From: Bradyrhizobium sp. CB1717
Lineage (GTDB): Bacteria > Pseudomonadota > Alphaproteobacteria > Rhizobiales > Xanthobacteraceae
Length of the DNA stretch: 64,000 bases
Assembly: GCF_029714325.1 (NCBI RefSeq)
Contig: NZ_CP121666.1
Coordinates: forward strand, 1,426,001-1,490,000
Reading direction: 5' to 3'
Part shown: in pieces, positions 57,413 to 64,000 of the stretch
Layout: each line of letters starts with the position of its first letter
Position numbering within the stretch: the stretch's first letter is position 1
Notes under the pieces: generated by a model
Told to the model about the DNA's origin: nothing
Seen by the model: only the letters and a program-made list of their open reading frames with translations
Databases searched by the model: none
Program-made: the position numbers and the translations under genes

Positions 57413-57913
57413 ATGGCCAAAGCCGCCGCCGCAGGAATAGCCACCGGCCAGTGCCTCTGCGGCAAGGTCACCTTCGAGATCGACGTGCCGGCGCGCTGGG
57501 CCTGGCATGATCACTCGGCCAGTAGCCGCCGCGCCCATGGCGCGGCCTACGCGACCTATGTCGGAAGCTGGAAGAAGCGCTTTCGCATCACCTCCGGCAA
57601 GACTGCGCTGACCCGTTACGAGGACAAGGCCACCAAGACCGCCCGTAGCTTCTGCTCGCATTGCGGCACACCGATCGCCTATGAGCGCCCGCGCGGCCCG
57701 CACATGGTCAACGTCCCCCGCGCGCTGTTCAAGGAGCGCACCGGCCGCCAGCCGCTCTATCACATCGCGATCGAGGAGCTGCAGGAATGGGCCTATACCG
57801 GCGAGCCCCTGGTGCCGCTGAAGGGCTTTCCGGGCGTGGTCTGGCAGCGCTCGAAAAAGAAGAAGCGCGCGGGCGGAGAAGATCCGTTCGAGCTGGGGCG
57901 TGAGGAGATGTAG
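57413..57913 (+). CDS. GFA-family protein with altered zinc site
   Basis: 166 residues from ATG 57413. The fold of glutathione-dependent formaldehyde-activating proteins is shown by TGQCLCGKVTFEIDV, WKKRFRITSGKTALTRYE and SFCSHCGTPIAYERP. The structural zinc cysteines Cys14/Cys16 and Cys81/Cys84 are kept. The catalytic motif C-x-C-x2-C is replaced by HDHSASS (residues 32-38), so formaldehyde activation as described is doubtful. It might bind a metal through the two histidines. Confidence 0.82.
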   Translation: MAKAAAAGIATGQCLCGKVTFEIDVPARWAWHDHSASSRRAHGAAYATYVGSWKKRFRITSGKTALTRYEDKATKTARSFCSHCGTPIAYERPRGPHMVNVPRALFKERTGRQPLYHIAIEELQEWAYTGEPLVPLKGFPGVVWQRSKKKKRAGGEDPFELGREEM

Positions 57914-58019
57914 CGCCTCTCCCACGCAACGCAGCCATGACCGCGCTTCCTTGCGCGGCTGCCAAAACTTCGGCCATCATGCCTCCGTCCTTGCGGCAAC
58001 GTCCGCTCCTGGAGGAAAC

Positions 58020-59681
58020 ATGAAGAACAAGATCACCGGCCGCTCCGCCTTTCTCGCGCTGCTCAAGGACGAGGGCATCACGCATCTGTTCGGCAATCCC
58101 GGCACCACCGAATTGCCGATCATGCATGCGCTCAAGGATCATCCCGATCTCACCTATGTGATGGCGATGCAGGAGAGCCTGGTGGTCGCGATCGCCGATG
58201 GCTACAGCCGCGCCTCCGGCAAGCTCGTCGCCTGCAACGTCCATGTCGCCCCCGGCCTCGGCAACGCGATGGGCTCGCTCTACAACGCCCAGTTCACGGG
58301 CACGCCGATGATTTTGACCGCGGGTCAGCAGGAGCAGGGCCACGGCCTGATGGAGCCGGTGCTCTATGGCCCGCTGGTGCGGATGGCCGAGCCGCTGGTG
58401 AAATGGGCGGTCGAGGTGACGCGGCTGGAGGATCTGCCGCGCATCGTGCGCCGCGCCGCCAAGGTCGCGATGACGCCGCCGACCGGGCCGGTGTTCATCT
58501 CGCTGCCCGGCGACATCCTCAACAGCGAGGCCGGGATCGATCTCGGTCGCTCCACCCGCATCGACGCGCGCACAAGACCACCGGATGAAGCGCTGAAGGC
58601 GTTTGCCGCACGGCTGCTCAAGGCCGAGCGCCCTGTGATCGTCACCATGGACGAGGTGGTGAAGAGCGATGCGCTCAAGGAGGCGGCTGAACTGGCCGAG
58701 TTGCTCGGCGCGGCCGCCTATCAATCCTCGACGCCCTATGGCTCGCACTTCCTCTCGGAGAGCCCGAGCTTCGTCGGCACGCTGGCGCGCGTGCAGAAGG
58801 CGGCGCGCGATATGCTCGCGCCTTACGATCTCCTGATCGCACTCGGCGGCGATCCCCTGCGGATGTCGGTCTATAGCGAGGTCGATGCGCTGCCTGACGG
58901 ACTCGGCATCGTGCAGGTCGGCCTCGCCGATTGGGAGATCGCAAAGAACTATGGCGCAGAGATCGCGCTGAAGGCGGATCTGAAGGAGACGCTGCGGGCG
59001 CTGATCCCGGTGCTGAAGGAGATGGGCGGCGCGACACTCGCGAGCCGCGCGAAACAGCGCCTCGCCGAGATCGCGCCGAAGAACTGGACCGCGCGGCGTG
59101 CCGCGCTGGTCGAGCAGATCGGAAAGAGTGCGGGCCGCAACCCCATCGATCCCGACTTCCTGGTGCTGCAAATGGTCGAAGCCATGCCCGACCATGCCAT
59201 CCTCGTCGATGAAGGACTCACCTCCAGCCGTCAGGTAACGGCGCTGCGTCCGCACCGCGACCGCTACGGCTATCACGGCCTTGCCTCCGGCGGCATCGGC
59301 TGGGGCCTGCCGGCCTCCGTCGGCGTCAGCATTGCCAATCCGGATCGTCCCGTCGTGTGCTTCTCCGGCGACGGCAGCGCGATGTATTCGATCCAGTCGC
59401 TGTGGACGGCGGCGCATCACAAGCTGCCGCTCAACGTCGTCATCGCCAACAATGGCGGCTACCGCATCATCAAGCAGCGCCTGCTCGCCTTCCATGGCGA
59501 CGACAATTACGTCGGCATGGATTTCGTCGATCCGCCCGTGGATTTCGCCGGTGTCGCCAAGGCGCTCGGCTGCGAGGCGATCAAGGTCAGCGATGTCAGC
59601 GAGCTGAAGGCGACGCTGGCGTCGGCGTTTGGCCGACCGGGGACGAAGCTGATCGAGGTGATGGTGGACGGGAAGGTGTAG
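58020..59681 (+). CDS. ThDP-dependent decarboxylase/synthase (benzoylformate decarboxylase-like)
   Basis: 553 residues from ATG 58020 with GGAGGAA upstream. N-terminal pyrimidine-binding domain with the catalytic Glu in AMQESLVVAIADGYSRASG, and the C-terminal ThDP-binding GDG...NN motif (CFSGDGSAMYSIQSLWTAAH...VIANNGGYR). HVAPGLGNAMGSLYNAQFTG is close to the benzoylformate-decarboxylase type. It would convert a 2-oxo acid to an aldehyde plus CO2. The aldehyde dehydrogenase at 54442 could use the product. Confidence 0.88.
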   Translation: MKNKITGRSAFLALLKDEGITHLFGNPGTTELPIMHALKDHPDLTYVMAMQESLVVAIADGYSRASGKLVACNVHVAPGLGNAMGSLYNAQFTGTPMILTAGQQEQGHGLMEPVLYGPLVRMAEPLVKWAVEVTRLEDLPRIVRRAAKVAMTPPTGPVFISLPGDILNSEAGIDLGRSTRIDARTRPPDEALKAFAARLLKAERPVIVTMDEVVKSDALKEAAELAELLGAAAYQSSTPYGSHFLSESPSFVGTLARVQKAARDMLAPYDLLIALGGDPLRMSVYSEVDALPDGLGIVQVGLADWEIAKNYGAEIALKADLKETLRALIPVLKEMGGATLASRAKQRLAEIAPKNWTARRAALVEQIGKSAGRNPIDPDFLVLQMVEAMPDHAILVDEGLTSSRQVTALRPHRDRYGYHGLASGGIGWGLPASVGVSIANPDRPVVCFSGDGSAMYSIQSLWTAAHHKLPLNVVIANNGGYRIIKQRLLAFHGDDNYVGMDFVDPPVDFAGVAKALGCEAIKVSDVSELKATLASAFGRPGTKLIEVMVDGKV

Positions 59682-59686
59682 GGGCT

Positions 59687-59856
59687 GCCGCGCACTCCGC
59701 TCTGCTCCCTCCTCCCTTGCGGGGGAGGGTGGGGGAGAGGGGTGGCCGAGGAGGCGGTGTTGCTGTCGTCTAGAAGATGTGCGCGTTACGGAGAGAGTGT
59801 GCCGTGTGGTACCCCTCTCCCTAGCCCTCCCCCGCAAGGGGGGAGGGAACGCAGCG
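59687..59856. repeat. long palindromic repeat, family C copy 3 (inverted order)
   Basis: CTCCCTTGCGGGGGAGGGTG and GGGGAGAGGGGTGGC come first here, then GGTACCCCTCTCCCTAGCC and AGGGGGGAGGGAACGC. It fills the gap between two convergent genes. Confidence 0.8.
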
Positions 59857-59902
59857 GTGCTTGCAGATGCAGCGCGGCTGATCGCAAACGAAGCGCGACT
59901 CG

Positions 59903-61282
59903 CTACCCCTTCTTCCCCACACGATACCCCGCCGCCGGATGCGGTGCGTCGAGCCGCGCACGGCCGTCGCCGAACAGTTTTTCCCGCAGCGTGCCCTTGG
60001 CGTATTCCGGCTTGTACCGTCCGCGCTTGGTCAGCTCGGGCACGAGCATGTCGGAAATGTCCTCGAAATCGCCGGGCGAGATCGCGAACGCGACGTTGAG
60101 GCCGTCGACGTCGGTCTTCTCGAACCAGTCCTCGATCTTGTCCGCCACCATTTCCGGCGTTCCCACGACGACAGGACCGGCGCCGCCGATGCCGACATGC
60201 TCGATGACGTCGCGCACGGTCCAGATCCGATCGGGGTCGGCGCGGGTGACGTTGTCCATCGCGCTGCGGCCGGCGTCGTTCTGGACGTGGCGCACCTGCT
60301 GGTCGAGGTCGTAGCCGGAGAAGTCGACACCGGTCCAGCCTGACATCAGCGCCAGCGCCCCTTCGGGGCTGATGTGGCGGCGATAATCGGCGTATTTTTC
60401 CTTCGCCTCGGCTTCCGTCCGTCCGAGGATGATCGTCATCATCGAGAACATCAGGATTTCGGCCGGGTTGCGGCCGAGCGCGGCAGCCTCCTGGCGGATC
60501 GCGGAGACGCGCGGGGCGATCACCTTGGCCGATGGCCCCGACATGAACACACATTCGGCGTGACGCGCGGCGAACTGCCGGCCGCGCGGCGAGGTGCCGG
60601 CCTGGTACAGCACAGGCGTGCGCTGCGGCGACGGCTCGCTGAGGTGAATGGTGTTGTTGATGCGGTAGTTCGCGCCCTCATGATTGACGCGATGAACTTT
60701 CGCGGGATCGGTGAAGATGCCTCGCGCCCGGTCGCGCAAAACGGCGTCGTCTTCCCAGCTGCCTTCCCAGAGCTTGTACACGACTTCCATATATTCATCG
60801 GCAATGTCGTAGCGGTCGTCGTGCCCGGTCTGCTTCTCCTTGCCCGCACCGCGCGCGGCGCTGTCGAGATAGCCGGTGACGACGTTCCAGCCGATCCGTC
60901 CCTCGGTGAGATGATCCAGCGTCGACATCCGCCGTGCGAACGGGTAGGGCGGCTCGAACGACAGATTGCTGGTGACGCCGAAGCCCAGATTCTTCGTCAC
61001 GGCTGCCATCGCCGACAACAGCAGCAGAGGCTCGTTCGACGGCGTTTGCGCTGCATTGCGCAAGGCTGCGTCAGGGCTGTTGCCATAGACGTCATAGACG
61101 CCGAGCACGTCGGCCAGGAACATCCCGTCGAAGCGGCCGCGTTCCAGGGTCCTGGCCAGATCGATCCAGTAGGGCAGGCGATTATAGTCGGCGGTGCGGT
61201 CGCGCGGATGGGTCCACAGGCCCGGTGACTGGTGTGCGACGCAATTCATCGCAAAAGCGTTGAGCCTGATCTCTTTGGCCAT
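59903..61282 (-). CDS. LLM-class flavin-dependent monooxygenase (NtaA/SnaA/DszA family)
   Basis: 459 residues from ATG 61282 (MAKEIRLNAFAMNCVAHQSP), GAGGGA upstream. Family blocks: GLWTHPRDRTADYNRLPYWI, LGFGVTSNLSFEPPYPFARR, MSTLDHLTEGRIGWNVVTGY, and YQAGTSPRGRQFAARHAE. These FMNH2-dependent monooxygenases cut C-N or C-S bonds of nitrilotriacetate, sulfones and the like, with flavin supplied by a separate reductase. None is adjacent. It is divergent from the M20 hydrolase gene across 253 bp. Confidence 0.92.
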   Translation of the reverse strand: MAKEIRLNAFAMNCVAHQSPGLWTHPRDRTADYNRLPYWIDLARTLERGRFDGMFLADVLGVYDVYGNSPDAALRNAAQTPSNEPLLLLSAMAAVTKNLGFGVTSNLSFEPPYPFARRMSTLDHLTEGRIGWNVVTGYLDSAARGAGKEKQTGHDDRYDIADEYMEVVYKLWEGSWEDDAVLRDRARGIFTDPAKVHRVNHEGANYRINNTIHLSEPSPQRTPVLYQAGTSPRGRQFAARHAECVFMSGPSAKVIAPRVSAIRQEAAALGRNPAEILMFSMMTIILGRTEAEAKEKYADYRRHISPEGALALMSGWTGVDFSGYDLDQQVRHVQNDAGRSAMDNVTRADPDRIWTVRDVIEHVGIGGAGPVVVGTPEMVADKIEDWFEKTDVDGLNVAFAISPGDFEDISDMLVPELTKRGRYKPEYAKGTLREKLFGDGRARLDAPHPAAGYRVGKKG

Positions 61283-61535
61283 GCTGGTCCCTCGGCGCCC
61301 TGTACTGAGCGCTCTTCGAATGATAGATGTGCGCCCCAATCTGGCGAAGTTCTTGCATATCGCGTGCGCTTGGCAAGGCCAAAACCAGCGGCGCTCCCGC
61401 TCTTGGCAAGCCAATCTCAAGAGAGCAAGAACGAAATCGCAAGAGAACTACAAGAACTGTCCAAGCCCCCGCCACTTTCGATGGCCAGTGTAGCCCGCTA
61501 CGTTCGCCCGCGTCGAAACCTTGAAAACGGAAGCA

Positions 61536-62921
61536 ATGACCAGAGCCGACGCCATCGCCCGCGCCCGCGACGATTTCAAGTCCGGCGCGTTCCTCGCTGA
61601 ACTCGACCGCCGCGTCGCCTACAAGACCGAGAGCCAGAATCCGTCGCGTGGCCCAGAGCTGCGCGCCTATCTGGAACAGGAGATGCAGCCGGCTTTCGCC
61701 GCGCTCGACTTCACCAGTCGCATCGTCGAATCCCCGAGCGGCAAGGCGCCGTTCCTGTTCGCCGAGCACCACGAGAGCGCCTCGCTGCCGACCGTGCTGG
61801 TCTATGGCCATGGCGACGTCGTCGACGGCATGGAAGGCGAATGGCGCGAGGGGCGCGATCCCTGGCGCACGACGGTTTCGGGGACGCGGCTCTATGGCCG
61901 CGGCACCGCCGACAACAAGGGCCAGCACAGCATCAACATGGCGGCGCTTCGCGCGGTGCGCGAGGCCCGTGGCGGCAAGCTCGGCTTCAATGCCAAATTC
62001 ATCGTCGAGATGGGCGAGGAGATCGGCTCGCCCGATCTCGGCAAGGTCTGCGACCTCAATCGAGACACGCTCAAGGCCGACCTGTTCATGGCCTCCGACG
62101 GCCCGCGCTTGTCCGCAGATCGCCCGACACTCTTCCTTGGCTGCCGCGGCGGCATTCGCATCCATCTCGACGTCAATCTGCGTGATGGCGGTCATCATTC
62201 CGGCAATTGGGGCGGCGTGCTCGCCAACCCCGCGACCATCCTGGTCAACGCGATCTCGACACTGGTCGACGGCCACGGCCGCCTCCAGCTCGAGGCCCTG
62301 AAGCCGCCGCGCCTCACCAACCAGATCCGCAGCTACCTTGCCGACGTCGAGGTGGTGCCGACCGCGGACGAGCCGGCGCTGGCGGAGAATTGGGGCGAGG
62401 AGGGGCTGTCGGCGGCCGAGCGGCTGTATGCCTGGAACACGCTGGAAGTGCTGGCGATGTCCTCGGGCAATATCGAGAAGCCGGCCAATGCCATTCCCGG
62501 CCACGCCAATGCCGTGCTGCAACTGCGTTTCGTGGTCGGCACCAAGATCGAAGGTCTGATCGAGGCCGTCCGTGCGCATCTGGTCGCAAAGGGCTTTCCG
62601 ATGGTCGAGGTGCGGGCGGCGCAGAGCTTTGCTGCATCGCGCACCGATTTCGACAGCCCCTGGATCAAATGGGCGGCGGATTCGGTGCAGGAGACCACCG
62701 GCAAGGCGCCGGCGGTGCTGCCGAATTTCGGCGGCTCGCTGCCCAACGACGTCTTTTCCGAAATCCTGGGCCTGCCGACGATCTGGGTCCCGCACTCCTA
62801 TCCCGGCTGCTCCCAGCATGCGCCCAATGAGCACATCCTGCTGCCATTGACTGAAGAGGCCTTGACGGTGATGGCCGGGCTGTTCTGGGATCTCGGGGAA
62901 TTGCCAAAGCCACTCGCCTGA
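61536..62921 (+). CDS. M20 family metallohydrolase (peptidase/amidohydrolase)
   Basis: 461 residues from ATG 61536, with GGAAG upstream (TTG 61521 is an alternative). Zinc residues: His and Asp in VYGHGDVVDGMEG and GRGTADNKGQH, Glu pair in EMGEEIGSPDL, Asp in FMASDGPRL, and His in SQHAPNEHILLPL. The dimerisation insert with RDGGHHSGNWGGVLANPAT follows the usual order. It resembles the M20 peptidases that cleave dipeptides or N-acyl amino acids and are often linked to uptake systems. Confidence 0.92.
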   Translation: MTRADAIARARDDFKSGAFLAELDRRVAYKTESQNPSRGPELRAYLEQEMQPAFAALDFTSRIVESPSGKAPFLFAEHHESASLPTVLVYGHGDVVDGMEGEWREGRDPWRTTVSGTRLYGRGTADNKGQHSINMAALRAVREARGGKLGFNAKFIVEMGEEIGSPDLGKVCDLNRDTLKADLFMASDGPRLSADRPTLFLGCRGGIRIHLDVNLRDGGHHSGNWGGVLANPATILVNAISTLVDGHGRLQLEALKPPRLTNQIRSYLADVEVVPTADEPALAENWGEEGLSAAERLYAWNTLEVLAMSSGNIEKPANAIPGHANAVLQLRFVVGTKIEGLIEAVRAHLVAKGFPMVEVRAAQSFAASRTDFDSPWIKWAADSVQETTGKAPAVLPNFGGSLPNDVFSEILGLPTIWVPHSYPGCSQHAPNEHILLPLTEEALTVMAGLFWDLGELPKPLA

Positions 62922-63021
62922 GCCGTTAACCTGAGCCGCCATTCCAGCCGAAAGTCACATTCTAATCCGGCCCGATTTGTGCTTGCATCCGGCCGCATCA
63001 TCCTGAAAGGGGAAGAAAAAA

Positions 63022-63933
63022 GTGAAACATTTCCGTCACATCGGGCTCGCGCTCGCCGCGACCTTTGCCGTCAGCCAGGCCGGGGCCCAGGAGCTGACCG
63101 GCACGCTGAAGAACATCAAGGACACCGGCGCCATCACGCTGGGCTTCCGCGACTCCTCGATCCCGTTCTCCTATCTGGACGACAACCAGAAGCCGGTCGG
63201 GTTCGCGATGGACATCTGCTACAAGATCGTCGACGCCGTGAAGAAGGAGCTCAAGCTCGACAAGCTCGAGGTCAAGCTCAACCCGGTGACCTCGGCGACG
63301 CGCATCCCACTGATGGCCAACGGCACCATCGACCTCGAATGCGGCTCGACCACCAACAATGCCGAGCGCCAGAAGCAGGTCGCCTTCACCAACACCCACT
63401 TCCTGACCGCCAGCCGCTACGTATTCAAGAAGTCGAGCGGCCTGAAGTCGATCGACGATCTCAAGGGCAAGACGGTGGTCTCGACCGCCGGCACCACCAA
63501 CATCAAGCAGCTCACCGAAGCCAACGTCGCGAAGGGCCTCGGCGCCAACATCATCCCGGCGAAGGATCACGCCGAAGCCTTCCTGATGGTCGAGACCGAC
63601 CGGGCGGTCGCCTTCGTCATGGACGACATCCTGCTCGCCAGCCTCGTCGCCGGCTCGAAGTCGCCGGATGACTATGCGATCTCCAAGGACGCGTTCTCCA
63701 AGCCCGAGCCCTACGGCATCATGCTGCGCAAGGACGACGCGCCCTTCAAGAAGGTGGTCGATGCGGCAACCGCTGCGGTCTATACCTCGGGCGAGGGCGA
63801 GAAGATCTACGCCAAGTGGTTCACGACCAAGATCCCGCCGAAGGGGCTGAACCTGAACACGCCGATCTCGTCGGAACTGAAGAACGAGTTCGCCAAGCCG
63901 ACGGACTCGCCGAACCCGGACGATTACAAGTAA
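63022..63933 (+). CDS. amino-acid ABC transporter substrate-binding protein (GltI-like)
   Basis: 303 residues from GTG 63022 with GGGGAAG upstream. Signal peptide MKHFRHIGLALAATFAVSQA. Type II fold with GAITLGFRDSSIPFSYLDDN, QKPVGFAMDICYKIVDAVKK, PLMANGTIDLECGSTTNNAE and DRAVAFVMDDILLASLVAGS. Close to glutamate/aspartate binding proteins. The permease and ATPase genes would lie beyond the window edge. An M20 hydrolase upstream fits peptide or acyl-amino-acid use. Confidence 0.92.
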   Translation: MKHFRHIGLALAATFAVSQAGAQELTGTLKNIKDTGAITLGFRDSSIPFSYLDDNQKPVGFAMDICYKIVDAVKKELKLDKLEVKLNPVTSATRIPLMANGTIDLECGSTTNNAERQKQVAFTNTHFLTASRYVFKKSSGLKSIDDLKGKTVVSTAGTTNIKQLTEANVAKGLGANIIPAKDHAEAFLMVETDRAVAFVMDDILLASLVAGSKSPDDYAISKDAFSKPEPYGIMLRKDDAPFKKVVDAATAAVYTSGEGEKIYAKWFTTKIPPKGLNLNTPISSELKNEFAKPTDSPNPDDYK

Positions 63934-63942
63934 GATATGTTG

Positions 63943-64000
63943 TTGGCCTCTCCCCGCTTGCGGGGAGAGGCCACCCTAGCCCTTTCCCCGCAAGCGGGGA
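63943..64000. repeat. palindromic repeat cut by the window end
   Basis: CCTCTCCCCGCTTGCGGGGA and GCCCTTTCCCCGCAAGCGGG form two inverted units of a repeat related to, but distinct from, family C. Confidence 0.6.

Noticed and set aside
31231..59681. A mandelate pathway joining the racemase-like gene, the benzoylformate-decarboxylase-like gene and the aldehyde dehydrogenase
   Set aside because: The genes are 27 kb apart on different strands, the racemase-like protein has K-x-R rather than K-x-K, and no mandelate dehydrogenase is present. The link is not supported.
57729..60554. A 941-codon minus-strand frame
   Set aside because: It runs opposite to the ThDP decarboxylase gene and through a repeat, with no family resemblance.

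Overview
The window looks like a chromosomal segment of a Bradyrhizobium-type alphaproteobacterium (Hyphomicrobiales/Nitrobacteraceae). The grounds are very high GC in coding DNA, many palindromic intergenic repeats, a ROSE-type RNA thermometer in front of a small heat-shock gene, the cell-cycle regulator CpdR, Bug-family and ABC periplasmic binding proteins, and a suhB/EcpR1-like small RNA. I see no phage, transposase, integrase or CRISPR array. This is housekeeping and metabolic chromosome, not an obvious island.

Layout. 1-1.4 kb: 3' end of an SPFH protein plus its NfeD partner. 1.6-2.6 kb: HxlR-type repressor divergent from an AhpD-like protein, with two tandem operators. 2.8-5.8 kb: arabinose-5-phosphate isomerase (KdsD) and an outer-membrane barrel. 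6-12.3 kb: glutamate synthase (gltB-gltD) behind a candidate sigma54 promoter. 12.8-16.4 kb: exported proteins, two alpha/beta hydrolases, and hsp20 with a ROSE leader and RpoH-like promoter. 16.6-21.4 kb: a membrane-anchored di-heme peroxidase-like protein and a cyclase-TPR protein. 21.6-25.2 kb: LysE and TauE exporters, a LysR regulator and a Bug binding protein. 25.2-28.3 kb: hisN, a suhB/EcpR1-like sRNA candidate, N-formylglutamate amidohydrolase, cpdR and tRNA-Val.

28.5-38.9 kb holds small and exported proteins, a frameshifted Nudix gene, a mandelate-racemase-like enolase, a heme-domain adenylate cyclase, a Leu/Ile/Val-type binding protein, a hydrolase-like protein without its serine, a DUF3606 protein with a histone-H1-like tail, and an AlkB-like dioxygenase. 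38.8-44.3 kb is a DUF4173 membrane protein / response regulator / sensor kinase operon, divergent from a membrane-anchored GH3 enzyme. 44.3-50.1 kb has a peptide-type binding protein, an Omp25-like porin, dihydropyrimidinase, and a TetR-controlled PspA/YiaA envelope-stress-like pair with three operator copies.

50.3-64 kb reads as a catabolic neighbourhood: two paralogous amidohydrolases with a Rieske ferredoxin in one tight operon, then an SDR, an aldehyde dehydrogenase, an Old Yellow Enzyme, a GFA-like protein, a benzoylformate-decarboxylase-like ThDP enzyme, a two-component-type flavin monooxygenase, an M20 hydrolase and an amino-acid binding protein. Its substrate cannot be read from sequence. 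The strongest candidates for new biology are the sRNA next to cpdR, the TetR/PspA/YiaA operator array, the heme-cyclase, the composite di-heme protein and this catabolic cluster.
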